Below the pieces are notes generated by a model. That model searched no databases, was not told where the DNA came from, and worked only from the letters and a program-made list of their open reading frames with translations. A stretch of 64,000 nucleotides of DNA from contig VUYT01000031.1 in assembly GCA_008802785.1 (NCBI GenBank), forward strand, positions 62,001 through 126,000, in the 5' to 3' direction. Below are positions 33,856-45,576 of the stretch, in pieces; position 1 is the stretch's first letter; each line of letters opens with the position of its first letter. Source of the stretch: Symmetrospora coprosmae. Taxonomy: Eukaryota > Basidiomycota > Cystobasidiomycetes > Symmetrosporaceae. Made by a program: the position numbers and the translations under genes.

Positions 33856-34161
33856 TGTGGATGAAGCGGCTGTGTACGTGCAGGCAACGGGCAAGGGGCA
33901 AGGGGCAGGGGCAAGGGGGAGACCACTGGGACGGCGTCACTCAGGCACTGAAGGCGGGCCCAGCCAGCCGCGTGGCGTCCCAGTCGATAAGTCAGCAAGA
34001 GCTGCGGCTCTCGTTAGGAGCAGGCCAGACAATTACAGCTATGCTACAATGATGTACTAATGTGAGCCACGGCCAGTACAACGCCGGCACCACGGCAGTG
34101 ATCCCTGGTCACCGCAGGATCTCTCGCGTGGGGCAGACAGCCTATATCCAAAAGCCAGTCG
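33856..34161. other. Intergenic region upstream of VPS27
   Basis: A 306-bp gap between the VPS27 start and the stop of the next gene on the same strand. Short GGGGCAAG-type direct repeats occur near 33885-33920. Nothing else is supported. Confidence 0.5.
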
Positions 34162-35151
34162 TTACACACTAAGGGCAGCTCTGGCCTCTTTGATCCTGTC
34201 GAACAAGATTTCCGGCGGTGTATGATCTTTCGAGCCTGGCATCCTGCGGCCGTACGTGCACGTCGGAGAGCCGCTTCCGTCTAAAGCAAGCAATAACAGG
34301 TCAGCCTTGTACGGGTTGCAGTCCCTAGGGTTCCCGAGTAGCAGGCCACTCACCAATCTTAAAGATGTACTCTCCACCAAGCTGTGAGAGGGAGGGAAGC
34401 GGGCGTCGGTATCTGCAGGCTCAAATGCACCAGGCTAGACTGAACGTACCAGAGACACGTCTCCACCGCCAGACGCCGAACCCATCGAGAAGACGCCCTG
34501 CACGCACGTATGGAGCACCGCAAATTTGACGATTCAGTCTCTTCCCTCTTACTGTCTCTCGCGGTTAGCAGGCTCGATGGACGCACCTTTACGAAAGCTC
34601 CCAGCTCGCCTGCAACCCCCCGATCCGAGTAGGACGGCTGACCCGCTCTGAACAGGAGGTCATAGCCTCCATGCGAGACGAAGCCGAGCTCCTCATGAAG
34701 GTGCTTGCTGGGGTCGGTGTAGACGTCGAAGCTGCATTTGGTGTGCTCTGCGAGCGGGATAGGGGCGTGGCATGCAAAGAGGCGGGCGCGAGTCAGTAGG
34801 AGGTCAAGAGGACGCTGCACCTCTTGTGTAGCAGACTACAAGCTCGCCCTTGTAAGCTTGTATCCGCTCGGGCTCGCCATGCCCGATGACGATCAGCTTC
34901 GCGTCCTGTTTCGCAAGGTCGTCAAGCGATATGCGCGATGAGAGGATCTCGATGTAGTGCTGGCACGCGGCGCAGTACCAGTGACGAATGAAGATGATGG
35001 CCACGACCGACTCAGGAGATGTCTTGAAGACATCCTTCAGATGTACAGACGTTCTCGACGAGTCGAGCACGGTTGCGTCGAGGAAGATCGAGGGCGACGG
35101 GATGTGCCGGTTCGGATCACTGTCGCTTCCGGGGACTGCAGCGGATGACAT
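34162..35151 (-). CDS. AhpC/TSA-like (PRXL2/AAED1-type) thioredoxin-fold protein
   Basis: A small protein with the thioredoxin-like fold of the AhpC-TSA_2 group, probably a peroxiredoxin-like redox enzyme. The start at 35151 gives MSSAAVPGSDSDPNRHIP. The first exon contains VVAIIFIRHWYCAACQHYI, in which the CxxC pair sits where the peroxidatic loop lies in this group. ISLDDLAKQDAKLIVIGHG follows. A middle exon reads KCSFDVYTDPSKHLHEELGF. Later exons carry SMGSASGGGDVSL, LGGEYIFKI, and CTYGRRMPGSKDHTPPEIL before the end at 34162 (AALSV). The final exons match the pattern of this group, in which QxGGEFvf is followed by an R-M-x-xT-xDH element. Exon ends are approximate. Activity on a peroxide is inferred only. 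Confidence 0.75.
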
Positions 35152-35677
35152 GCTCCCAGCGCGAGGGTTTATAGCTCGGATTATGTCGATGCGTTTGACG
35201 CAGAGGACGCAACCCGTCGGCAAGGTCAAGCGCTACGAGTAGAGGTCAGGCAAGAGAGCGACCGCGCACGTGCCGGTGGCGTTCGTGCAGCACCAGAACA
35301 GGATATCGATGCAGGCAGAGAGGGAAGCGGGTGCGCGAGCATGAGCGAGAGAGAGACATGCATGACTCCGGTAGGAGCTCTGTGCAGAACCCTGTATGCC
35401 CCTCGTACGTTCTCTGAGCGGTGTCATCGGAACCACTGTCGATCAGGTCTGGCCCTTCCCCCCGCTCGCAGGGCGATGCGTCGGACCAAACCACATCTCG
35501 ACGTCTCCCTTCACTCTTCAGAACCAGCTTCAGCAGCGGTGACGCCGGAGCTATACAGTACTTTAAAGGGCAGGCAACGCCCATCTTCTCTCTCGTCAGC
35601 CCGGCTCGATCCAACCCAAGTGCACTTCAGCTCGCGGGGGAAAGCCATCGCCTTGCTGGGACTGGAGACGCTTTGCC
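35152..35677. other. Divergent 5' region, may hold unplaced 5' exons of the next gene
   Basis: This lies between the start of the AhpC/TSA-like gene (-) and the first ATG I could connect to the next gene (+). Two overlapping open frames run through it, but I could not tie either to a convincing exon chain. It may contain promoter and leader. Confidence 0.4.
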
Positions 35678-37912
35678 ATGGCTGTGGGACAGACTCTCGC
35701 TGTCAGCAGGACAACGGCGGCACCAGCACCGCCAGCTGGAGCAAGAGAGATTGCGACGACTGCAGTCAGAAAGCCTTCCGCCAATGGCACGTCTGCTGCA
35801 GAGATACGAGCATGTCTCGAGGTGGGTCGCAGAAAGGCTGGCCTGGCCTCCTTCTGCGCGCGGCTCAGGCCGGGCTGGCTACCGGAAAGGTGCAACGCGA
35901 GCAATGGGGGACGAGCGGCTGACTGACAACGCTCGCGCAATCTGCTACGACAGATTCTCAAGCGGCTGGCACCTGCGGTCACACCGGAGCTGCCTACGCT
36001 CGTAACGCTGCCACCGCCTCCTTTGTCGACCTCGTCCTCCTCGACTCTCAAGCGCAAGCTTGGCAGCAGCAGCAACCAGGCAGCACAGGAGGAAGGGAAG
36101 CACAAGAAGCTGAGCAACGGCAGTGTCGCAGAGTCATCTCACAGCGCAGAAGAGGCTCCATCAAAGTAAGTCCCTTCCATGATCAGCCTCGTCGCCCGCT
36201 TTGGGAGCAGCAGACGCCCGCACCGCGCCCGAGCTCTTCCGAAGCGGAAGCGCCCGCAGCCCGAACTCGCGGGTCGCGACTCCGCCCACAAAGGCGGCGG
36301 CAAGAAGAGGCCGAAGCTGACTCAGCAATGCATCCTCGTCTCCATCATCGTCGTGATTTTGCAGAAGACGCAAGCAGGACGATGGTAGAGGTGACTCCGC
36401 AGCGTCAGATGAGAAGCCGCTGTCTGCGTCGTCAGAAGCGCGGTCCATCGCCTTGAAGAAAGGGTTCAGCCTCAAGCGTTCCAACGGGGCTTCAGCCCCT
36501 CCCGGACTGAACGGCAAGGACAGTCAGGACAAGCGCGAGGAGACAGAAGAGGGCGAGGTAGATGCGGAAGGAGAGTCCGACGACGAAAGTCTCCCCACCG
36601 GGTCTACTGCGCCTGGTAACGCCCACACCAGCACCACTGCACAACAAGCATCACCCCCTGCGCTCGTCGCGGATCCGCATCCGGCAGGGTTGAATCATGC
36701 GCGGACGGCCAGCACGTCAGTCGAACCAACACCAGAAAGCCTTGCCTTTGGCCCTACCTGGTCGCGAGACCGCTTCAAGCGCCTCGCGTCCATCTGCAGG
36801 GAGCGGGGTCGTGCGCTCAAGCACTCTGGGGACCGCAGAATGCGCGAATATGCACCTCAGACGGCGGTAGGGAGTGCTCGGTTAGTGCCAATACTCGCCC
36901 TCCTCGAGCAAGTCGATGCCATCATCCTCTACTCCTTCGCCTTTTGGTGCGAGGACCAGGCGGCAGGCTCGCTGCGCCAACCCTCGTCCACCAGCCCTGT
37001 CAGCACCATGCCCACACCGCAGTCTAGCAGTGGATTGCAGTCAAGGTGGAAGCCGGGCTGCGTCGTGGAGAATTGGAGGTCGATCTTTGGGCTCGTGGCA
37101 TTCGCAAAAAGCAGGAGCGAAAAGATGCTGGCTCAGCCGCCTACCAGCTTGCGCAGTCAAGCCGAGCTGAGCAGGGAAGTCATCCGCGGTTTGGAGTTGA
37201 TTACAGCATGGTTGTGAGTCCGGAAGTGCGTTTCATTGCTGGTGACCACGGCTGAATGGGCTTTCGCCGAAACAGGTCAATGCTGGAAGCCATCATTCTT
37301 CAGCACCTCACGACCAACACCTCGCGCTATCTGGGGGCTCAAGCCTCCCGCTTGCTTGCATCTGCGCCTGCCGGTGGCACGCCCACATCGCACGCACAGA
37401 ACGGCCCGTCTCCGCCGGGTGGCGACAACGAGAGTGTCGGTGGACAATCCTCCATCTCTTCGAATGCCAGCGCCGCCAGTCATCCGCCGCCTGACGACTT
37501 TCTCAAAAGCTACATGCGTCTTCAGTCCGACCTCGAAAAAATACATTCCCTTTGGCCGGCCTCGCAGTCCACCCTGCTCCGCCCTGCGGCTTCTTCGGGC
37601 TCGAGCGCCCCGAACGGCGGGGAGGACGTGCTCAGTCGGGTCCTGCGTAAAGGCCGTGTTGCTTACATCACCGAGCCTACCAAAATCGAGGATGTGGTTA
37701 TCCCTTCGCTTCCGGCCGACCCGAACGAGGCTGTCGGGGCGGCGTCGCCCGAGGACCTGTTCAAGGACGAGGAGAATTATTACTCTTTCGCCTGGCCCAT
37801 GGTCCTTCACAGCCAGAACACAGTCACGCACGCTACGAGCTTTGGGCGAGCTCTCATCCAGGAGCTGAGCGAAAGGCTCGGACTGGACTTTCAGCCTGAG
37901 CGCCTTCAGTAG
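35678..37912 (+). CDS. Uncharacterised protein, possible AF4/AFF C-terminal-domain relative
   Basis: The 3' three quarters are clear; the 5' end is not. A phase-0 exon begins after an acceptor at about 35969 (ILKRLAPAVTPELPTLV). It continues through a Ser/Lys-rich stretch to APSK with a GTAAGT donor at 36167, joining in phase to RRKQDDGRGD near 36366. Acidic Ser/Glu sequence (EETEEGEVDAEGESDDES) follows. A predicted helical region then reads WSRDRFKRLASICRERGRA, VPILALLEQVDAIILYSF, NWRSIFGLVAFAKSRSE and LELITAWL. A GTGAGT intron (about 37217-37274) joins SMLEAIILQHLTTNTSRYL. The tail is Ser/Pro-rich and ends with LIQELSERLGLDFQPERLQ. The helical repeat pattern recalls the C-terminal homology domain of AF4/FMR2 transcription-elongation scaffolds, but this is a weak judgement. 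The start codon is a candidate only. Confidence 0.45.
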
Positions 37913-38150
37913 TCAGTATCTCTTACTTAGATGTTCGCAGTACCCGCTTCGCTTGCTTCTCTTGGCGCTGCTCGCCTATAGTATTTCCACCTTTATGGTT
38001 TATATATATCACCATCATGGGCTTTGCTTGTTCTTCGTGGGGCTGTCAGAGGCTAGTAACCGTGCGATCACGAAGGCGCGGCTTGACTTCCAACGCATCG
38101 CTGACTCTAGCGCATTGACGACTGACTCGACCGCACAGGTACCCAAAACC

Positions 38151-39048
38151 ATGACGGCTTGCTTGAAGTACACGCAAGATGTCTGGAAAGCCTACCTCGA
38201 GCACGAAGTGAGGCAAGACCAGGACCCGCCGGCGGGGCATGTCCGACGGACGGCGGCGCATTGGCTCACGGAGGACCTCTCTCTGGTTGCACTTGGTTCA
38301 GGGCTTCAATGCGGCTGTCATGAGTACCGTGCGAAATACTTCTCTCGCGCGCACCTATCCCGCGTGCGATGCCAATGGTCTCGCTCACGCTGCAGCTTGC
38401 AGTCAACCGGGCGATTCCAGGCTTTGTAGACTGCACCAGTACGTGCCAGTCCTGCTCAATCCTTGCTTCAGCTCTGTTTCCACTCTTACACAGCTTTCGG
38501 CGACCGGAGTGGCCATACAGAAATGTAACGTCAACAGGCGGGGTGATCTTCATGGCGGCATGATCTGCTCTTTAGTGGACACCGTGGGCAGCCTTGCCCT
38601 GAGCGCGAAGGGCCTCTCGAGCTCTGGAGCGAGCACTGACATCCACACGACGTGAGCGGATACCGTGCAAGCCTGACGGACAGCCAATCCGAGATGGGCT
38701 CTCATGCGGGGCCGCTTCCCTCGACAGGTTCATCCGTGGTGGCGGCAAGGAAGGCGATGTCATTCGGATAGAGGGACGCGTGAGTGTGGAAAATGCGCAC
38801 CTGGGCACAGCTGCGGTACAGCATGGCTGTCCTGACATCGAGCCTGCCCCCACTAGGTCCTCAATCTCGGCCGGACGCTCGCCTACACCGAAACCAAGAT
38901 ATTCAGCGCCGACAGCGGCAAGCTGCTCGCTACAGGTCTGCATACGAAGTTTGTAGGACGCTCTCTCGACTCTCCGAAAAATGTCACCTTCGATGAGACA
39001 GGGGAGAACATCGTGAAGGAAGGAGGCACAGAGTTGGCAGCTAGATAG
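38151..39048 (+). CDS. Hotdog-fold acyl-CoA thioesterase (ACOT13/PaaI-like)
   Basis: A small 4HBT-superfamily thioesterase, likely hydrolysing medium- or long-chain acyl-CoA. The start at 38151 gives MTACLKYTQDVWKAYLEHE. A short exon starts at GFNAAVMST, and another reads VSLTLQLAVNR. The next exon begins KCNVNRRGDLHGGMICSLVD, where DLHGG is the family's active-site-loop signature and Asp in LVDTVGSLAL the expected catalytic acid. It continues GASTDIHTTF. The next exon is IRGGGKEGDVIRIEGRV, and the last is LNLGRTLAYTETKIFSADSG then KLLATGLHTKFVG, ending GGTELAAR with TAG at 39046-39048. At least four introns of roughly 50-80 nt are present. Overall length near 170-200 residues fits ACOT13-like proteins. 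No targeting signal was seen. Confidence 0.8.
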
Positions 39049-39271
39049 CGGTGTGCCAGCGTCCCCGTCGTCTCGCTTTGGCCAGCGGTTCAGGTCGAGG
39101 AAGCTGTATCGATGCCGGTCAGCTACGGGATGTCGGCTCGCTTGTTCAGTGCCTAGATTCAAATATCGTGTTTGGGGATGTCGCCTTTGTTTGAGACGTT
39201 CTTTGCTCTCCACTTCCACCGGGACCGACCGCCTCTTGCGTCCGCACCATGTAGGATGGCAGGCTGCAAGC

Positions 39272-42062
39272 ATGAATGGCTTCGCAGGCGCCTCCAGCGG
39301 CGATATCCCCATCCCTTCTCCGGCGTCTAAGCTCATCGCGCCCATATCAGACCCACCAGCGTTCTGGTCGAGCGCCAGTGCATGGCAGCAGTCCTCGCCG
39401 CCAGCTGGCGGTCAGGCGGAGGATAGTCTCGTCACTAGCGAGGAGCAGCACCACAGGCCAGCGACGAAGAAAGCGTCGCCCTCTCTTTCGGCGTCATCGT
39501 CGTCTTCATCTTCCAATGCGAGCAAGAGGAAGCAGTTCAGCAGCTGCGATGCCTGTGTAAGCGGAGGGCAAGCACGTCGGGAGCCTTCTCGTGACTTTGG
39601 CGCTGACTCTCTATCGCGTGCCATTGCCACTCTCGCGGTTTCGCAGCGCATGCGCAAGGTGCGATGCATCAAGGACCCAGGCAAAGAAGCGTGCAATTCG
39701 TGCATAGCCAAGAGCATTCAATGCACGCGTCAATTTGCGGGCACCTCCTTCACCAAAGCAAAGCGCGTCCAGCAGGCGCGACAGACGTTCGGGACGGCAG
39801 GATGCACACATGCTGCTGCTGGCAAGCCCACAGTCATGGCACTCTACCAACCGCCTGCATCGTCCTCAAATGGCTTCATCAGCCAGACCGACATGTTCAA
39901 TCGGACCCTGTCTGCGAACGCGCTCCAGTCGCTTCTCCACGCGTACGGAGCCGATGTGCAAGACTCGACGCCAGTCGTCGATGTGAGCCAGTAACAGTCC
40001 GCTGTCGGAGCAGCGTCTGTATCTGACCATGCTGCTCTTACGCTCTTCCAGTTAGGCCGACTCATGCAGACCTGCCAGGCGGTGCAGTTCGATCTAGAAC
40101 GGCTGGACACCCTGGACCAGATACTCTGTCTATCTGCCGCTGCTACGGCAGCACGTGTACAGGACTCTCAGAGGAGACTGGACTATCGAGCATCAGCCAT
40201 GCTGCTCGCTAATCCGATCGAGTGCGCACGCGACCTCGCTCGCAAGGTCTTCGAGGCCGCAGATCGAGAGGGCCTCCTCCGCAAGCCCTCGATCCGAAGC
40301 GTGCAGATTCTCCGCCTCCTGTGCATACTCACGTCTGGTCAGTCTGGTCTTCAGCTACACGGCTTATTGCCTAGTCCGTTATGCTGAAGTGCCTGCACTG
40401 GCATCCACGCAGCCGAAGAAGCCAATCATTTGCGTCGCTCAGATGCCCATCGCGCGTACGAACGCGCCTTGGTCGAGCACATGCGGGTACTTTCAGACAG
40501 AGGGGAGCTGGGCGAGCCTCAGAGTTCCGCCTTGTTTTGGTCCATCATCACTGGCGATAGCTTCGCAAGCGCAGTTTCCGGACAACCACCAGCTCTTTCA
40601 GACGACGATCTGGGAGTGTATGCCTCCTTTGTCGACTATTCTACGCAGGGCATTCTGACTCTTATCAACGGTCTGCAGTAAGTCGACGCCCTAGAGTCCG
40701 AGTCAAGCAGCCACACCCGGCCGACATCCCTTGGTCGTGTCTGTCTTACCTGGCCCACCAAAAGCTGGCCCAACGTCGATGGAGGCGGAGGGCTTCTCAT
40801 CGCCAATCTGTGCAAACTGGCTCGAGAGTACTGCAAGCGCGTCACCTCGGCTCGAGCTCGGCGGAAGGGCGTCATCGACATCGAGATGATTCAGGACATC
40901 ATTCCGGAGGTCGAGCGTCTGGACGCTCTGACTGATATCTTCAAGCAGAAGCTCCTCAGCCTGTATGGATCAGCGTCAGACATCCCGGGCCACCTGATAT
41001 TCTGGATCAAGGTTATGCGATCTCTATGTCAGTCGGTCTTCGCTTGCAGTAAGGCTCTATAGGCTCCTGCCCTGCTGACAGTGGGGGTTTCCTCCAGTCA
41101 TGCACATCGTCATCATCGCCATGGATGATACCGAAGCAGCCATCAATCGAGAATCGGCCGACAATCCTTTCTCGAATCGGGTCATATTGCTGCAGCAGGC
41201 CTTCGGTGCAATGCAGAGCCGGTGCCTTGCCGAGCTCTTCAAAGCGGAACAACACGAGTCTCCCGGCCAGATGCTCAAGATCATGGCGTCTACCGACGGC
41301 TTGATCTCGTATCTGGTAATCATGCGTCTTCGCAGAATACTGAAGCTGCCGACCATCGAAGAGGGCTACCTTGGAGCCTACTGCAGATCAATCGTCGAGA
41401 AGGAAGATACCGCTCGGCGTGAGTTTCGGCCACACTCGCAGCTGATGGACCGCTTTTTCGTGCTGAACGACTTCGGCGTTTGCATGCTCTATATGGGAAT
41501 TAGGAACCTATGAGGCTTGCGTGTGGCTGGCGGATGTGGTGTGAGTGCAATACCTCCAGCATGTTTGGTCGCTCTGCTGGAGCTGGGCTTAACTTACGGT
41601 ACATGCAGGCCGTGCATGAAAGCGGATCTACCCGCTCTTCGCGTCGAGGTAGACAAGTTGACGGAGAGCGCGAACGCATTCGCTGCAGCCGGTGCTCGGC
41701 CATGGGACGCGGCAGCGCCAAGTCACGTCCATCGAGATCTGCAGCATCAGCGCGAGCCCTGTTCTTCGGCGCCCAGCGTTCCGGTCCCGTCGAACGCTTT
41801 CCCAGCTTGGCACGCCGGTCTCATCTCAGCGACGCCTCGGTTTACAGACGTACCAGAAGCAGGTCCGTGTGATATGGAGGGTCTGCTCCAAACGGACGCC
41901 GAGTCGCCTTCCGAAAATCTGGTTCTTCCGCCAGTCTGGCCTGCAGGTGCAAGCAGTAGCTCAGAGAGCCAGTCCGGCGCTACGGGCATAGCACACAAAT
42001 TCGATGTCATTCAGTGTGACACGATATATCCCTTGTCGATGTACCTTAACTGGCCTGCATAA
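39272..42062 (+). CDS. Zn(II)2Cys6 fungal transcription factor
   Basis: A binuclear zinc-cluster DNA-binding regulator. From the ATG at 39272 (MNGFAGASSGDIPIPSP) a Ser-rich leader precedes KRKQFSSCDAC. A GTAAGC donor falls directly after the second cysteine and the acceptor near 39648 resumes at RMRKVRCIKDPGKEACNSCI then AKSIQC, so all six zinc cysteines are present only after splicing. Downstream helices form the regulatory middle region: QAVQFDLERLDTLDQILCLS, ECARDLARKVFEAADREGLL, SVQILRLLCILTSG, AHRAYERALVEHMRVLSDRG, VIDIEMIQDIIPEVERLDAL and VMHIVIIAMDDTEAAIN. A Ser/Pro-rich tail ends NWPA at a TAA at 42060-42062. About eight short introns interrupt the gene. The regulated pathway cannot be told; the thioesterase upstream and the oxygenase downstream are not obvious targets. 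Confidence 0.85.
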
Positions 42063-42273
42063 GGCATACGTGCAGCGTCCGCCGCTCATCGTGCCCAGGG
42101 ACTAGCGGACCCCCACCAACCCATGTAGCGTAGTTTCTGATTGAGGGGGCTGTGAGCAGTTATAGATGCGTTGCACGCTCCCGCTGGTCATCGTGGGAGA
42201 ATGATCGCTTTACGCCCACATCCGTAACACATCCCTTCTCCGCTCCACTCAGATTTTTGCCTTCGATATCACG

Positions 42274-44321
42274 ATGCCTTCACGCGCCGCCGAGCAAGCG
42301 CTCGATGCCGGCCAGGCGAAGCGTCAGAAGCTGGAAAATAAGCAGAGCATGGATCCTCTGTCCCAGCTGCACGACGGCGACGACGACTCGAGCGAAGGTT
42401 CTGCGGATCTCGGCGAAGGTCCGGACTCGCCTTCGGAAGACGTGCACTCGCTGTTCCGAGATGCAGACGCGCTTTTTGCGCCTGAGCATCTTTCCTCGCT
42501 GTACGATGCGTTCACAGGTCGCGGCGAAAGGGCAGCCTCGTCACTGGCGAGCGAGACTGCAGTCGTGGAGAGGAACCCCTTCCCGTCGCTGCAGCTGCGG
42601 AACGTCTTTCCGGAGGAGTTCATTCAAAGCGCGCAGAAGCAGCTCATCGAAACAGTCACCTACACCCAAAAAGGTAACGATCTCTACTCATATCGCGGGT
42701 CTGGGGATCTCTCGGACGACTCCGTTTGCCCGGACGGCTCGCCTCTGGCGAAACTCCGAGACGCACTGTACTCGGACAGCTTCACGCGCTTCATCTCCGC
42801 CGCTACAGGAGTGAAGCTGTTCCCGAACCGTCCTGATCTGTCGAGTCATCAGTACTGGAATGGGGACCACCTCCTTGCGCACGATGACGACGTGAGAGGC
42901 GAGATGGCAATGGAAAACGAGGGCCGAAGAATCGCGTTCATCCTCTACCTCGTCGACGAGAAGTGGAGCAAGGACGATGGAGGCAGCTTGGACTTGTTCC
43001 AGTGGTGAGTCCTGACTCTTACTATTGGGCCGGGCTGCTTGTGACTGACCTGGGACATTGCCTGTCAAGCGATACTCTCGGGCACCCCACTACGGTCACA
43101 AAGTCCATCTATCCTGCATTCAACTCGATTGCACTTTTCGAAGTCACGCCCACCTCGTACCACACCGTTGCGGAAGTTACACTGGAAGAGCCATCTTCGC
43201 GCGGCCCGCCATACCGCCTCTCTATCTCCGGCTGGTTCCACGGACCGCTCACGAATCGCCTTTCCCAACCTCTCGACGTACCCGCGTTCCTGCCACTCAA
43301 GAAAGCAGCGCCCTCGGCAGAGGCGCTCATCAACGAGACCTACCTGGATGAGGAGACGCACAGCCGGATCCAGGCGAGCTTGATCAGCGACTCGTCCATC
43401 GAGCTGCGCAGCTTCCTAAAAGCGTCCGTGTGGGAGCAGCTGCAATCCGAGATTGCTTCGACCAGCTTCGACACCTCGCTTTCGAGCGTCATGGGTCCTG
43501 CCCACCTGCGCCACTTCTACTCGCTCAGCAGCACGCCCACACTCGACGCAGTTTTGGCATTCCTGCGCTCGGCCGAGTTCCTCGCTCTCCTTTCCGCCTT
43601 CACATCGCTCGAGTTCGGGCCGTCGGAGACGAGGGGCAGAGTGCAAGGCCGACTGTTCAAGCAGGGAAGCTACACGCTGCTGCATGACCAAGGGCACGAC
43701 CCAGACGGGGTGGACATTGTCCTCGGACTCGGCACCAAGAAGCTGCCCTCAATGAGGCCCGCTGTCGCAAAAAGCGGGAAGGCGAAAGGCAAAGGGAAGG
43801 CAAAGTCTGCCGACCAGGCGGTCGCCGCTGACGGAGAAGACGACTTTGCCGAGAATGGGTGGAAGAAGGAGTGGGGAGGCGTGGTGTGCTACATGCCGAA
43901 TCGGATGGGAGCTTCGCCATCCCCAGAACCAGAACCAATGGGCGGCGAGAACAAGGACGAGCTCAACGAAGAAGATGACGATGACGGAGCACTCTGCCTG
44001 TCTTCGAAGCCAAACACGCTTGCTGTCATCGTGCGCAACATCAACACGCTCAAGTTCGTCAAGTATGTCAACAACAGCGCCAAGGACCCGATAGATGGCA
44101 GTCCGCTCGCGCGGCTAGACATCGAGGGACTGTATGCTGTTGACATTGGCGGAGACGATGGCGAGTCGGTCGAGGGCGAGATCGTGGCCGACGAGTCGGA
44201 CGAAGAAGAAAAGCAGGAAGGGGACGAGCTCGAGGAGGACGAACCGGAGTGGACGGGTTTCGGCGACAGAAGCGCCAAGGTCATGGCAGACGACGGTATC
44301 GACGAGCTTGATGATGACTAG
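42274..44321 (+). CDS. Tpa1/Ofd1-type prolyl 3,4-dihydroxylase (2-oxoglutarate oxygenase)
   Basis: The family (yeast Tpa1, fission-yeast Ofd1, human OGFOD1) hydroxylates ribosomal protein uS12 and links oxygen to translation or sterol regulation. The start at 42274 gives MPSRAAEQALDAGQAKRQK with an acidic leader. The oxygenase domain shows NPFPSLQLRNVFPEEFI, SHQYWNGDHLLAHDDDV (iron-binding His and Asp), RRIAFILYLVDEKWS and GGSLDLFQW. A short intron (about 43005-43069) leads to DTLGHPTTVTKSIYPAFNSI, then SYHTVAEVT (second iron-binding His) and PYRLSISGWFHG (2-oxoglutarate-binding Arg). The second, degenerate double-stranded helix typical of the family follows, with SFLKASVWEQLQSEI and YTLLHDQGHDPDGVDIVLGL. 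A Lys-rich insert and a very acidic C-terminal tail end at 44321. Confidence 0.9.
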
Positions 44322-44754
44322 ACTACAGCATGGTACCAGGCACGCATTTGGCTAGAAGTCCGGGTTACGTATGCAATCTCTTGCTCCGCCTTCCGTGCGG
44401 TCCGCTGCCTTCTGTCGTGATGGCCTACTACCCAGTCCGAGCGCGTGGCAATCGCGCACTTCCGACAAGGCGTGCCCTTCCGTTGCTATGAGCGCGATGC
44501 TCTGACCGGGCACTGGCTGTGATGCCCGGCCGGACTGAGGCGCCGGGCACGTCGCGATGCTCGGCAAGCATGTCGCTGGGCACGGGATGTCTACGACGGC
44601 AGCCTCCACCTCGCGATGTGATGTCACTGCGCCCATCTTCGAGACACTCCGACGAATGGGGCGGATCATACGCTATTGACCCTTGCACCGCATCGTCTGC
44701 GGATGCCGAGGCTGTCCCCCTGGTGTTGATGATGCTGATGCTCCTACACGCCCA
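44322..44754. other. Convergent intergenic region
   Basis: This 433-bp interval separates two 3' ends. Open frames are short and no structured RNA or repeat was seen. Confidence 0.5.
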
Positions 44755-45453
44755 TCACTCGTCATCTGTCGCCTTGCCAATCTCTACGCCGGGCTCGAAG
44801 AAGCTCCACACCCCCACCGGTGCTGCTCCAGCGCCTTTCTCCTTGTCCCACTTGCCCTGGCCGTGGATGCTGCTGAATTCGCACATGAGGCCGAGGCCGG
44901 TCCACTCGAGCCAGACGCCGACTGTGCGGGAGTCTCCGCCTCCTTTCCTGTCTGGCTCCCCAAGCTTCTCCACGAGCTCCTTGCCGGTGAGCTCGCGTCT
45001 AAGGTCGAGCGTGCCTGAAGCCAGCCCCGTCTGCTCAGATCCGAGGGTCGAGTCTGCCGGCGCAGTGTAGCTCAGGCTGATGGGAAAAGAGGCAAACTTG
45101 TCGACGTAGATGTCGACAGTCGACAGGGTGAGCTTGGTCTCGTCGAGATCGCTTCTCTTGCTAGCGGCGCGAGGTGGACTGTAGGACTTTGCCGGTGTGA
45201 ACTGGAGGGAAACGCCAGCGGAGGTGAAGTTGTAGTAGACAATGTCTGGAGGGTGTGACGAGGATGGAGTAGCTGTCAGCGCCCCTGTAGCTGTGCAGGC
45301 AGGCCTAGGTGGTCGAGCGTGTCTGGATCTACCAGAGTAGGCCTTGATGGACTCTGGCTGTGCGCCCGCAGGGAGGGACAGCTGCTCGTAAATGGCCGCA
45401 TCGCCTGGCTGCGAGCCAATGAGAGCATGCACAGAGCTCGGAAGGACGGGCAT
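44755..45453 (-). CDS. Uncharacterised conserved-looking protein
   Basis: I do not recognise this family. The ATG at 45453 gives MPVLPSSVHALIGSQPGDAA, then LSLPAGAQPESIKAYS. A 92-nt intron with GTAGAT donor, GCTGAC branch and CCCTCCAG acceptor (about 45240-45332) joins in phase to DIVYYNFTSAGVSLQFTPAK. The rest reads TLSTVDIYVDKFASFPISL, RRELTGKELVEKLGEPDRKG, VGVWLEWTGLGLMCEFSS and VWSFFEPGVEIGKATDDE, ending at 44755. The alternating hydrophobic pattern suggests a mostly beta-strand globular protein of about 200 residues with no signal peptide or membrane helix. The splice joins two patterned segments cleanly, which supports a real gene. It is divergent from LSM5 with 123 bp between start codons. 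Confidence 0.7.
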   Translation of the reverse strand: MPVLPSSVHALIGSQPGDAAIYEQLSLPAGAQPESIKAYSGRSRHARPPRPACTATGALTATPSSSHPPDIVYYNFTSAGVSLQFTPAKSYSPPRAASKRSDLDETKLTLSTVDIYVDKFASFPISLSYTAPADSTLGSEQTGLASGTLDLRRELTGKELVEKLGEPDRKGGGDSRTVGVWLEWTGLGLMCEFSSIHGQGKWDKEKGAGAAPVGVWSFFEPGVEIGKATDDE

Positions 45454-45576
45454 ATCGCAGTTATGTGTGAACGAGTGCGCATCGGCCTGACGCAAAGGGA
45501 GGGCCTCCCTCCCCTCCAGTTCTCGTGACTTTTGGTCGCCTCTCAGGTTCAGGACGACTGACTACGAGTAGCTGCT

